From an uncultured Bacteroidota bacterium (GTDB lineage: Bacteria; Bacteroidota; Bacteroidia; Bacteroidales; UBA12481): a stretch of DNA of 36,637 bases. Below, piece after piece: positions 14,793 to 23,360 of the stretch. The first letter of the stretch is position 1. Each line of letters begins with the position of its first letter. The notes under the pieces were generated by a model. The model did not search any database, was not told where the DNA came from, and was given only the letters and a program-made list of their open reading frames with translations. A program made the position numbers and the translations under genes. The stretch lies in NCBI GenBank assembly GCA_903919925.1, contig CAIXKO010000053.1, positions 1-36,637 of the forward strand, written 5' to 3'.

Positions 14793-16241
14793 CTAATCTA
14801 CCACATCAAATAGATATGGATTATTAGATCGCAGCTTATTATCTGGTCCCATGGTATATCTTGATTGTTTTTTTTCATCAAACAACAGTTCCTCCTGGCC
14901 AGGTGCCTTTTTTCTCTTATAAGCAGGTATTCTCTCAGCCTCGTCAATCAAATCAGGGTTTGAAAGATTATGGTAATTGAGCTCTTTAAGCCGGGCAACC
15001 TTAGCTTGCTCTTCGGCAGCATTTGATTGAGCAGGATGATCCCTATGAATAGAATCTTTGAATATTTCGCGCTGTACAACCTTGATATCCTGATTATTCA
15101 GAACCGGAAAAATAGATGGTGACGATTGAATACCAGGTTCAGGATGCTTGTACTCCCTTACTGGAGGCTCCACATTTTCAACTTTGGGTGCCAGATTAAC
15201 CGGTCTGAACTTCTCCAGGTTAACTACCTCCTTTTTAGGCGGAGTCAGGCTCAGCCAATCTGGAATCATATCCTCACGAAAACCTGTAGCTACGAGTGTA
15301 ATTCTAATTTCATCCGTTAGTTTTTCATCTGTGCATGTACCCCATATAACATTAACCGAAACTCCGACGCGGGCCATTATTGCATCGGTGATAATACCCA
15401 CTTCGTCCACGGTAATCTCCTCCTGTCCAGAGGTGATATTGAGCAAAATCTTGCTGGCGCCACGGATATCGTTACTGTAAAGAAGTGGAGAATTAATGGT
15501 TTCAACTATAACGTTCCTGGCCCGGTCAAAGCCTCGTGCAGTGGCTGATCCCATGAATGCAATACCCCCTTTGGACATAACGGATATCACATCAGCAAAG
15601 TCGACGTTAATGTACCCATGAACGGTAATGATCTCCGCAATCCCTTTAACTGCAAGCAAGAGAATATCATCAGCCTTTTTAAATGCTTCACCTAAAGATA
15701 GGTTCTTGCAATTTTCGCGCAATTTTTCATTATGAATAATCAGCAAGGCATCAACATCGTCTTTCATTCGGTTGATTCCCTGTAAAGCCTGCAATTGGCG
15801 CGAAGGACCCTCTATGGTAAAAGGGAGTGTAACCACCCCAACAGTCAGTATATTCAAATCCCGGCATGCTCTGGCTATTACAGGGGCAGCACCGGTTCCG
15901 GTACCTTTTCCCATTCCGGCAACAATGAATACCATCCGGGTTTGGCCTTGCAGCATCTCCGATATCTCATTAATGCTCTCAATGGCAGCCTGCTCTCCAA
16001 CATCGGACCGCTTACCTGCTCCCCGGCCCTCTGTGAGGGTGGCACCCAACTGTATCTTTTTCTCAACCGGACTGGCATTTAAAGCTTGTGCATCTGTATT
16101 TGCAACAATAAAGTCAACATCGTTTATACCCTCGCGGAACATACGATTTACAGCATTGCACCCGCCTCCACCGACTCCGATAACAGAGATAATCGGGCTT
16201 TCATGGAATGGAAGGTTGAAATCCACCAGATCGTCAAACAT
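14793..16241 (-). CDS. ftsZ: Second FtsZ (divergent tandem paralogue)
   Basis: 482 residues. Tubulin-like GTPase core about residues 17-320: VIGVGGGGCNAVNRM (20-34), NTDAQAL (48-54), and the signature loop GMGKGTGTG (109-117), where position 112 is Lys instead of the usual Gly. The T7 catalytic loop is intact: N212, D214 and D217 in NVDFAD. A long linker follows, then a tail containing IPAYKRKK and ending NNPYLFDVVD. Residues 20-217 align with the first FtsZ without gaps. It lies 27 nt downstream of that gene and 7 nt before the sigma-like gene. An intact frame and intact T7 loop argue for a working GTPase or co-polymer subunit; the Lys change may alter nucleotide binding or turnover. It probably co-assembles with, or regulates, FtsZ1. 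Confidence 0.93.
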   Translation of the reverse strand: MFDDLVDFNLPFHESPIISVIGVGGGGCNAVNRMFREGINDVDFIVANTDAQALNASPVEKKIQLGATLTEGRGAGKRSDVGEQAAIESINEISEMLQGQTRMVFIVAGMGKGTGTGAAPVIARACRDLNILTVGVVTLPFTIEGPSRQLQALQGINRMKDDVDALLIIHNEKLRENCKNLSLGEAFKKADDILLLAVKGIAEIITVHGYINVDFADVISVMSKGGIAFMGSATARGFDRARNVIVETINSPLLYSNDIRGASKILLNITSGQEEITVDEVGIITDAIMARVGVSVNVIWGTCTDEKLTDEIRITLVATGFREDMIPDWLSLTPPKKEVVNLEKFRPVNLAPKVENVEPPVREYKHPEPGIQSSPSIFPVLNNQDIKVVQREIFKDSIHRDHPAQSNAAEEQAKVARLKELNYHNLSNPDLIDEAERIPAYKRKKAPGQEELLFDEKKQSRYTMGPDNKLRSNNPYLFDVVD

Positions 16242-16268
16242 ATAATGAAGATTATTTCGAATTTTATC

Positions 16269-17531
16269 CTAAACCATTTTCTCATCCTTGTTGTCAAACA
16301 AGGTCCCAACAAATCTGCCGATAGCTCCCTGCTTGCGAGTTGCCTTGGCTCTCTCTTTCTTCCTGTGCTTGGTTTCTTCCGGATCAGAAGATATCGCCGG
16401 AGCCATATCTTCAGCGGCACCACCCTCCACTTCCAATGGTACCTGGTCAGGAGTTTGTATCGGGCCAAATAAACCGTGAGGAAGGTTGTGATATTCGTGG
16501 TCCTGCCGATGGACGTATGATTTTTGACTCTGTATTGGCTTTAGTTCACCCAACCCGGTCTCAGATTCCAGGCCGGTAGCAACAATGGTTACACTCAACG
16601 CATTTCCAAGAGACTCATCATAGGTATTACCCCAAATAATATCGGATTGTATCTGGGTGCAATGCTGGATAAAATCCATGATTTCGGTTATCTCATCCAT
16701 TAGCACCTCCTGCTTTCCTGAGGTGATATTTAGCAGAATGTTCTTGGCTCCCCGGAGATTATTATTGTTCAGCAAAGGCGATATCAGTGCTTTGCTGATT
16801 GCCTCGTAAGCCCTGTTTTCTCCTTCAGCTACTCCGGATCCCATAATGGCCACGCCGCTCCGCTCCATTACAGTACGAACATCGGCAAAGTCAACATTAA
16901 CATAGCCGTGAACGGTAATGATTTCCGCAATCCCTTTGGCTGCCATGGCCAAAACATTATCGGCATATCCAAAAGCAACTGAAAGTTTCTGATCCTGGTA
17001 AATATCCCGTAACCTATCGTTATGGATTACCAACAGTGCATCAACATATTGCTTCAAATTCCTGATCCCTTCAACTGCCTGGTTCCATCGTTTCTGCCCT
17101 TCAAACGAAAATGGCAGGGTTACGATCCCCACGGTGAGTATCCCAAGCTCGGTTGCTGCTTCAGCGATAACCGGTGCGGCTCCTGTTCCTGTTCCGCCTC
17201 CCATACCGGCCGTCAGAAATACCATCTTGGTGTTGTCACCCAGTAACCTCCTGATATCCTCGATATTCTCGAGCGCCGAATCCCTCCCCTTTTCAGGTTC
17301 GTTACCGGCTCCCCTTCCATAGGTGAGTGTCTTTCCTAATTGCACCTTGTTGGGAATCGGACTGGTTTGCAACGCCTGATTGTCCGTATTGCAAATAACA
17401 AACTCAACACCTCTTATTCCTTGCTGATACATGTGATTAACGGCATTGCTCCCTCCGCCGCCTACCCCGATCACCTTAATGATCGATTTAGATTCCCGGG
17501 GCATTTCGAATTGATATACGTCTTCAAACAT
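16269..17531 (-). CDS. ftsZ: Cell-division protein FtsZ (canonical copy)
   Basis: 420 residues. FtsZ polymerises with GTP into the division ring at mid-cell. Residues 18-34 carry IKVIGVGGGGSNAVNHM, 48-54 NTDNQAL, 109-117 GMGGGTGTG (canonical signature), and the T7 loop has N212, D214 and D217 in NVDFADV. The core ends near residue 325. The C-terminal segment is short and ends in a basic and hydrophobic stretch (GAIGRFVGTLFDNKDEKMV), not the IPAYKR/NNPYLF type tail of the downstream copy. It sits 18 nt after ftsA, in the place expected for dcw clusters. The two copies thus seem to divide features: standard GTP loop here, longer linker and tail in the other. Identity is secure. Confidence 0.97.
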   Translation of the reverse strand: MFEDVYQFEMPRESKSIIKVIGVGGGGSNAVNHMYQQGIRGVEFVICNTDNQALQTSPIPNKVQLGKTLTYGRGAGNEPEKGRDSALENIEDIRRLLGDNTKMVFLTAGMGGGTGTGAAPVIAEAATELGILTVGIVTLPFSFEGQKRWNQAVEGIRNLKQYVDALLVIHNDRLRDIYQDQKLSVAFGYADNVLAMAAKGIAEIITVHGYVNVDFADVRTVMERSGVAIMGSGVAEGENRAYEAISKALISPLLNNNNLRGAKNILLNITSGKQEVLMDEITEIMDFIQHCTQIQSDIIWGNTYDESLGNALSVTIVATGLESETGLGELKPIQSQKSYVHRQDHEYHNLPHGLFGPIQTPDQVPLEVEGGAAEDMAPAISSDPEETKHRKKERAKATRKQGAIGRFVGTLFDNKDEKMV

Positions 17532-17549
17532 TATGGTGAGATTTATAGG

Positions 17550-18815
17550 TTAAAACCGATTATTATCATCATTAAAAAAACTTAACCATCCTTTTTGAAT
17601 TTTCTCCTTAAAGCCATTGCCCTGAGGTTTGCGCCGAAATGAAAAACCTTGGCGCGATCCTGTTGCCGATACCCCCATGGAACCCTCCAAAATCAGTCCG
17701 ATGCTGGTAGCAAACTGCGGCTGCATAAATTTCTCATCTGATTCCGGAACGATAAACAGGTTGGGGTAACCAATACGAACATCATAGCCAATTTTGAGCT
17801 TAATCAACTCCGGCAACCCTTTAAGCATGGCCCCTCCACCAGTTATCACTATTCCGGCACTCACTTTCTCCGCATACCCCGAGTTCTCAATCTCAAAACT
17901 TACCGCCTCCAAAATCTCCTCCATACGGGCCTGAATGATATAGGCCAGATTCTTAAAGGTGATCTCCCGGGCATCCCGCCCACTGATTCCAGGTATGGTA
18001 ACTACCTTATCTCCGGCTGCCGTATCACCCATTGCTGATCCAAACTGAATTTTGAGCGACTCGGCCTGCCTCAGCAGGATCGAGCATCCTTCCTTGATGT
18101 CATTGGTAATAACATTACCTCCAAATGGAATTACAGCAGTATGCCGCACAATATCATTATAGAACACAGCCACATCGGTAGTACCTCCTCCAATATCCAC
18201 CAATACCACACCTGCCTCACGCTCATCTGCTGTGAGTACTGCTGTTGCCGACGCCAGGGGCTCCAAAATCATCTTCTTTACCTTCATCTCCACCCGCTCA
18301 ATGCATTTGGAGATATTCCTTGCCGAAGTTGCTTTCCCGATAACCAAATGAAAATTAGCTTCTAACATACGACCCGACATCCCGACAGGCTTGCTTACAT
18401 CCGTTTCTGAATCAACAATATAACTCTGTGGAATAACATGGAGAATCTCTTCTCCCGGGTCCAAAGGAGTACGTGACATCTGGTCATGTAAATAATTCAC
18501 ATCCTCCTGGCTGATTTCTTCATTTTCGATATACTTGGAGTTGCGATTCTTCATGCTCTTTATATGCTGTCCGGCAATTCCCACATAAACTTCCCCCATC
18601 CGGTATCCTGCCTGTTCCTCAGCCTGCTGTTTTGCCAGCGATATGGCACTTGCAGTTTCATCAATATGCACTACCATGCCCCGTTTGACTCCACTTGAGG
18701 GCGCATTGCCAACCCCAAGGATCTCAAATCTTCCATCCTCGGTTTTGCGTGCAATCATGGCAACAATCTTTGTCGTTCCAATGTCAATTGCCGATATGAA
18801 ATCCTTCTTTGCCAT
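17550..18815 (-). CDS. ftsA: Cell-division protein FtsA
   Basis: 421 residues. Actin-like ATPase that ties FtsZ filaments to the inner membrane and signals to FtsW/FtsI. Seen: phosphate-1 motif SAIDIGTTKIVAMIA (9-23), the SHS2/1C-type insertion (about 85-165, around SQSYIVDSETDVSKPVGMSG), phosphate-2 VLVDIGGGTTDVAVF, and the adenosine motif IVITGGGAMLKGLPEL. The end (NGFKEKIQKGWLSFF) can form the amphipathic helix used for membrane attachment. The length is typical. It starts 9 nt after ftsQ and is followed by the first ftsZ after 18 nt. Confidence 0.97.
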   Translation of the reverse strand: MAKKDFISAIDIGTTKIVAMIARKTEDGRFEILGVGNAPSSGVKRGMVVHIDETASAISLAKQQAEEQAGYRMGEVYVGIAGQHIKSMKNRNSKYIENEEISQEDVNYLHDQMSRTPLDPGEEILHVIPQSYIVDSETDVSKPVGMSGRMLEANFHLVIGKATSARNISKCIERVEMKVKKMILEPLASATAVLTADEREAGVVLVDIGGGTTDVAVFYNDIVRHTAVIPFGGNVITNDIKEGCSILLRQAESLKIQFGSAMGDTAAGDKVVTIPGISGRDAREITFKNLAYIIQARMEEILEAVSFEIENSGYAEKVSAGIVITGGGAMLKGLPELIKLKIGYDVRIGYPNLFIVPESDEKFMQPQFATSIGLILEGSMGVSATGSRQGFSFRRKPQGNGFKEKIQKGWLSFFNDDNNRF

Positions 18816-18824
18816 ATATTCTTT

Positions 18825-19643
18825 TCAAACTTTCTTTTTCGGTTTTTCTATTTTTACCGTATCGGAAATCCCTCGGACTGAATCCCTGATCTGCCTCTCT
18901 TTCTCACTCCACTTGCGGGCAACCACCTGATTACTATACCTCAGATCGATCTGCGAATACCGATTCCAACCAACGTTTGGCAATCCCTTTTCATAAAAAA
19001 CTTTCAATTTCGATAACTTCCACTCGTACCCTCCGGCTTCCCCAAAGAAAATCCGCTGGTCGCCAATCCTCGGAATAATCTCCAGCGTATGATCCTCATT
19101 GATGGCGATTTCTTCAATTAACTCGTCAAGAAAAGCTTCCTCCCTGATGGATCTGACCATCGGAAACAAGCTATCCTTCAAATAAATTTTGTCACCCGAT
19201 CCGGTGATCACTAAAACCCGTGCAGAATATTTCTGCGATAATGCCATTTCCTGTCCGTCAGAATCAATATAAAAAGAGGTAAACTGCCCGATATAGCGCA
19301 TTACCGGTGTCCTTTGCCAAACCTGTATGTACAGCGTGCCCTCGGGAGTGCTGTAAACCAGCGCATCTTTTACACCAGTTAAAGTTTTGATCGTATTCTT
19401 AACATCGTCGCGATTCACTTCATCGAGTTTTTTCCCAACCGACCAGATTCCTTGTTTTGCCAAAATCGCTGTTATGTCCGAAGGAGTAACAAATTGACTC
19501 TTCAAACTGTCGGCTATGTTAACTATCACTCCATCAAAGGTTAATCTACTCATTCTTTCATTGGTATACCAAAGACTGACCCCCAGATAAGACGCCAGTA
19601 AAACCCATGATGTAATATTTAACACTTTACGCCACATGCTCAT
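18825..19643 (-). CDS. ftsQ: Cell-division protein FtsQ (DivIB)
   Basis: 272 residues from ATG 19643; TTG 19646 and ATG 19637 are alternatives. All of these starts overlap the murC 3' end by 11-20 nt. A single membrane helix lies near residues 7-26 (LNITSWVLLASYLGVSLWYT). A POTRA-like domain (about 33-105; QFVTPSDITAILAKQGIWSV, then a beta strand ALVYSTPEGTLYIQVWQRTP) and a beta domain follow. The C-terminus is basic (KIEKPKKKV). FtsQ recruits FtsL and partners to the septum. Sequence conservation of FtsQ is low, so position between murC and ftsA carries weight in the call. Confidence 0.92.
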   Translation of the reverse strand: MSMWRKVLNITSWVLLASYLGVSLWYTNERMSRLTFDGVIVNIADSLKSQFVTPSDITAILAKQGIWSVGKKLDEVNRDDVKNTIKTLTGVKDALVYSTPEGTLYIQVWQRTPVMRYIGQFTSFYIDSDGQEMALSQKYSARVLVITGSGDKIYLKDSLFPMVRSIREEAFLDELIEEIAINEDHTLEIIPRIGDQRIFFGEAGGYEWKLSKLKVFYEKGLPNVGWNRYSQIDLRYSNQVVARKWSEKERQIRDSVRGISDTVKIEKPKKKV

Positions 19644-21021
19644 CAAGGTATTTAATGATCTGATCGCACATTTGGCCTATATCCCCGGCGCCAATGGTTA
19701 GCAAAACCTCTGGTTTATACAATTCCAATGAACCTATCAGGTTCTCCTTAGTACATAACTGCTTATATTTTAAATCGATAAGGTCAAATATCATCCCTGA
19801 GTCAACTCCCGGCAGCGGTTTCTCACGTGCTGGATAAAGATCCAGCAATATGAGTTCATCCAGTTTTCCCAGCGATTCCGCAAAGCCCGTTGCAAAATCC
19901 CTTGTTCTGGAGTACAAGTGCGGTTGAAATATCCCGGTAATTTTGCGACCAGGGAAAAGAAGTCGTATGGAATTGATCAACGCATTGATTTCATTTGGAT
20001 GATGAGCGTAATCATCAATATACACCACACCGCCCTTGTTGAATCTGACATCAAATCGTCGTTCCAGTCCTGAAAATGCCCTTACCCCCTTGCGAATTCC
20101 ATCTACGTTAATCCCGGCAATCATGGTAAGCGCAGCAGCAGCAATGGCATTTTCGACATTCGTAATTCCTGGCACAGAAGTAAGTATAGAGTCCACTTTC
20201 CCCTTTGGAGTAACCATGTCAAAGCGGTAACCAAGGTCAACCTGCACGATGTTAGTGGCATAATAGTCAGAATCAGCATCGTTCAAGCTGTAAGTAAATA
20301 CATTATGCTTTTGTGATGGATCCGGACGAAGCCTCAGGCCATGTTTAATAAGTAATTGAGACTGTGGTTTTACCCGATTCACAAAATCCGTAAATCCCTG
20401 TACCAGAGTTTCATAATCGCCATAAATATCCAAATGATCAGGATCCATTGAGGTTACGCATGCCATCATCGGATCCAGTCGTAGGAATGAACGATCAAAC
20501 TCATCAGCTTCAACAACTGCCCATGCGGATTGATCGGAAAGTACCAGGTTGCTGTTAATGGATTTGCTGATTGCACCTAAAAAAGCAGTGCACCCGGCAC
20601 CTGATTCAATCAAAATCTGAGCAATCATGGCCGTTACAGTCGATTTTCCGTGAGTGCCGGCAACTGCCAGGGTGTCGTAGCTACGGGTGATCAGTCCAAG
20701 TATCTCAGCCCTTTTATGAAGTAAATAACCATTATCGATAAAATAGTTTAACTCCGCCATTTCCCTGGGTATTGCCGGGGTATAAATGATCAGTGTTTCA
20801 GGTTCAGCCGGATGTTTTTGGATGGCAAAAGGAATCAGGTCAGGGTTATCCTGGTAATGGATATTCATTCCCTCGGATTCCAGTTCAAGGGTTAACCGGG
20901 TTTGCGTCCGGTCATAGCCGGCTACGGCAATTCCGCGGCTCCGGAAGAAACGAGCTAAAGAGCTCATCCCGATGCCTCCGATTCCGAGGAAATAAACACG
21001 TTGAATACGATCCAGCAACAT
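19627..21021 (-). CDS. murC: UDP-N-acetylmuramate-L-alanine ligase
   Basis: 464 residues. Cytoplasmic ATP-dependent ligase that adds L-alanine to UDP-MurNAc. Seen: N-terminal Rossmann motif VYFLGIGGIGMSSLARFF (9-26), ATP loop AGTHGKSTVTAMIA (about 119-132), the metal/substrate motif VEADEFDRSFLRL, the DPDHLDIYGDY stretch, and DDYAHHPNEI, a signature that sets MurC apart from MurD and MurE. The length is normal. It lies 15 nt after murG and overlaps ftsQ, as in other Bacteroidota dcw clusters. Confidence 0.97.
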   Translation of the reverse strand: MLLDRIQRVYFLGIGGIGMSSLARFFRSRGIAVAGYDRTQTRLTLELESEGMNIHYQDNPDLIPFAIQKHPAEPETLIIYTPAIPREMAELNYFIDNGYLLHKRAEILGLITRSYDTLAVAGTHGKSTVTAMIAQILIESGAGCTAFLGAISKSINSNLVLSDQSAWAVVEADEFDRSFLRLDPMMACVTSMDPDHLDIYGDYETLVQGFTDFVNRVKPQSQLLIKHGLRLRPDPSQKHNVFTYSLNDADSDYYATNIVQVDLGYRFDMVTPKGKVDSILTSVPGITNVENAIAAAALTMIAGINVDGIRKGVRAFSGLERRFDVRFNKGGVVYIDDYAHHPNEINALINSIRLLFPGRKITGIFQPHLYSRTRDFATGFAESLGKLDELILLDLYPAREKPLPGVDSGMIFDLIDLKYKQLCTKENLIGSLELYKPEVLLTIGAGDIGQMCDQIIKYLDEHVA

Positions 21022-21036
21022 AATATATATAATGCG

Positions 21037-22194
21037 TTATGAATTACGGGTAACAGGTGTAGGGTTATTGGTTTTTCGGAGCCTGGCGTTTAAAAGATGA
21101 AATGCCTCACCAGCAATCTCCTTTACCGCATCAGGCCTGGCAAATACAGCCATTTTCCGGGACATGGTCTCCAACTTCGTTTTATCTTCAAGCAGCTCCA
21201 GCATTTTATCAACCAGTGTTTCCGGCGCATCTGCATCCGTGACCAGCACTGCGGCTCCTGCTTCAACAAAAGACCGGGCATTCTTTGCCTGGTGGTCCTC
21301 AGCAGCACTGGGCAATGGAACCAAAATTGCAGGTTTACCGAGCAGCGATAGCTCTGATAAGGTTATGGCGCCCGATCGGCATACCACCAAATCAGCCAGG
21401 GCATAAGCAAAATTCATTTCATGGATAAACTCCAAAACCCGGATATTTAGGGCACCCTGGACTGCTACTGCTTCTTTTGCCTGGTTAAAAAAGGACGAAC
21501 CTGTTTGCCAGATGATCTCCACAGGTGCCTTGCTAATTTCATCAATCTTCGCAAAAAGACTGCGATTAATGGTTCTTGCTCCCTGGCTCCCCCCGAAAAT
21601 TAGAATGACCGGCTTTGTTCCGTCAGTTTGAAACAGGGCCTTGGCTTCGGGAATCCGTGCCATTGGAATCAAAAGATCTGAGCGGACCGGGTTTCCGGTG
21701 ATAACCATTTTATCCTTCGGAAAATAATGCTCCATACCGGTATAAGCCACGCAAATACGATCAGCTTTGTGGGCAAGTAATCGATTGGTTACCCCGGGAA
21801 AAGAGTTCTGCTCCTGAATCATGGTTAAAATCCCCTTTCTCGCCGCAACTCTCAAAACGGGCCCGCTGGCAAAACCACCGGTTCCAATTACCAAATCGGG
21901 TTTAAATTGGTTGATCAACCGGCTTGCTTTTATCATGCTCGACAGCAAGCGAAAAGGAAACAAAATATTCTTGAACGAGAATCTTCGATGAAATCCGGTA
22001 ACCGGCAACCCAATAATCTTATACCCCGCTCTGGGCACTTTGTCCATCTCCATTTTACCAATCGCTCCAACAAAAAGAAGCTCAACGGTAGGATCAGAAT
22101 CGCGCAGCTCATTAGCTATAGCAATTGCCGGGAAAAGGTGCCCTCCGGTACCTCCACCGCTCAAAATTACCCGATAATGATTATGCTGCTTCAA
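21037..22194 (-). CDS. murG: UDP-GlcNAc: lipid I GlcNAc transferase MurG
   Basis: 385 residues from TTG 22194, giving (M)KQHNHYRVILSGGGTGGH. An in-frame ATG at 22212 would add six residues. TTG is preferred because GGAGGAGG lies 6 nt ahead of it and the shorter N-terminus fits the family; the same bases encode the Glu run at the end of FtsW. MurG makes lipid II at the inner face of the membrane. Motifs: SGGGTGGHLFPA near the start, IGTGGFASGPV, EQNSFPGVTNRLL, GGSQGARTINR and the C-terminal nucleotide-sugar site CRSGAITLSEL with PLPSAAEDHQAKNA. It overlaps ftsW by 14 nt. Confidence 0.95.
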   Translation of the reverse strand: MKQHNHYRVILSGGGTGGHLFPAIAIANELRDSDPTVELLFVGAIGKMEMDKVPRAGYKIIGLPVTGFHRRFSFKNILFPFRLLSSMIKASRLINQFKPDLVIGTGGFASGPVLRVAARKGILTMIQEQNSFPGVTNRLLAHKADRICVAYTGMEHYFPKDKMVITGNPVRSDLLIPMARIPEAKALFQTDGTKPVILIFGGSQGARTINRSLFAKIDEISKAPVEIIWQTGSSFFNQAKEAVAVQGALNIRVLEFIHEMNFAYALADLVVCRSGAITLSELSLLGKPAILVPLPSAAEDHQAKNARSFVEAGAAVLVTDADAPETLVDKMLELLEDKTKLETMSRKMAVFARPDAVKEIAGEAFHLLNARLRKTNNPTPVTRNS

Positions 22195-23332
22195 CGATAG
22201 CCTCCTCCTCATCTACTGATCTGCTGACTCCAAGTATAATACCCATCGAAAGGGCTGTAAACAGGATCGATGTGCCTCCGCGGCTCACCCACGGCAATGG
22301 CTGACCCGTCACCGGAAGCAAACCCGATGATACTCCCATATTCACCATAGCCTGCATCACCAGTCCGGTCATTAATCCGATAACTAAAAATGCAGGGAAA
22401 GTGCGGTCGCATTTTCGGGCAATCACGCCCGCCCGATAGAGCAAAATGAGGTAAATAAATATCAATGGAAGCGCCCCGAACAGTAGGCCGTATTCTTCAA
22501 TTACAATGGCAAAAATAAAATCGGAATAAGCTTGCGGCAACGAGCGGCGCTGAGTACTGTGGCCCGCAAACTTCCCAAACATTCCACCATTGGCGATCGC
22601 AATTTTTGCTTTATCGGATTGAAACTTCTCATCGGGATTTGCATCTTTTGAAAGATGCTGCTCGAACCGGCTCAACCAGGTTTGCTCCCTTACGCTTACT
22701 CCGGTGTTTTTCCCGATAATAACAAATATTGTAAGCAAAATTATTCCTGATCCTGCCAATCCAGCCAGATATTTAAACTTCACCCTACCAATAAAAAGCA
22801 AAACCAGGCAAGTGGAAAACAGGATAAATGCTGTCGAAAAATTCTCCGGAAGAATTAACCCACAAACCAAACCGATAACCACCAGTACAGGTAAAAATCC
22901 CTTCTTAAAATCCTGTATTTCTGTTTGATTTCGACTTAAAAAACGTGCCACGAAGATGATTAGCGCCAGCTTTGCAAAATCCGAACTTTGAAAAGTTATT
23001 CCGGTACCCGGTATCCTCACCGATCGGGTTGCTTCATTCAGATGAACCCCAAAAGCAAGTGTATAAATTAAAAGAACAACTGCAGCCACCAGAATCAAAT
23101 TTGCCAAACTGCTGTAATGCCTGTACGGAACCTGATGTACAATATAGATGATTACCCAGCCCACAGCCAGAAAACCCACGTGTCTGACAATATGCATAGT
23201 AACATTCCCGCCATCACGGTATGCCAGGGCTGCCACGGAACTGGCTACAGCAATTCCTGAATAAATAGTCAGGAATACCATGAGAACCCAGATCACGCGA
23301 TCTCCCTTAAACAGCTTTAGAATATTACGCAT
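22181..23332 (-). CDS. ftsW: Septal peptidoglycan glycosyltransferase FtsW (SEDS family)
   Basis: 383 residues with about ten membrane helices by hydrophobicity. SEDS proteins polymerise lipid II into glycan strands together with a class B PBP, here FtsI at 27429. Seen: a large extracytoplasmic loop around SRFEQHLSKDANPDEKFQSD and KIAIANGGMFGKFAGHSTQR, then DFIFAIVIEEYGLLF, and near the end GQPLPWVSRGGTSILFT, which are hallmark SEDS motifs. The C-terminal tail is short and acidic (VDEEEAIVEAA). The position between murD (28 nt gap) and murG favours FtsW over RodA. Confidence 0.96.
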   Translation of the reverse strand: MRNILKLFKGDRVIWVLMVFLTIYSGIAVASSVAALAYRDGGNVTMHIVRHVGFLAVGWVIIYIVHQVPYRHYSSLANLILVAAVVLLIYTLAFGVHLNEATRSVRIPGTGITFQSSDFAKLALIIFVARFLSRNQTEIQDFKKGFLPVLVVIGLVCGLILPENFSTAFILFSTCLVLLFIGRVKFKYLAGLAGSGIILLTIFVIIGKNTGVSVREQTWLSRFEQHLSKDANPDEKFQSDKAKIAIANGGMFGKFAGHSTQRRSLPQAYSDFIFAIVIEEYGLLFGALPLIFIYLILLYRAGVIARKCDRTFPAFLVIGLMTGLVMQAMVNMGVSSGLLPVTGQPLPWVSRGGTSILFTALSMGIILGVSRSVDEEEAIVEAA

Positions 23333-23360
23333 AGCCAGTCAGTGAATTAATTTGCCTGAA

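Noticed and set aside
14793-16241. Second ftsZ as a decaying duplicate
   Set aside because: The frame is intact, the T7 catalytic residues are kept, and the tail is well formed, which does not look like a pseudogene.
15772-16245. A 157-codon plus-strand frame opposite ftsZ2
   Set aside because: Antisense to the conserved FtsZ GTPase core, with a Pro/Ser/Thr-rich product typical of reverse-frame translation; no separate signals support it.
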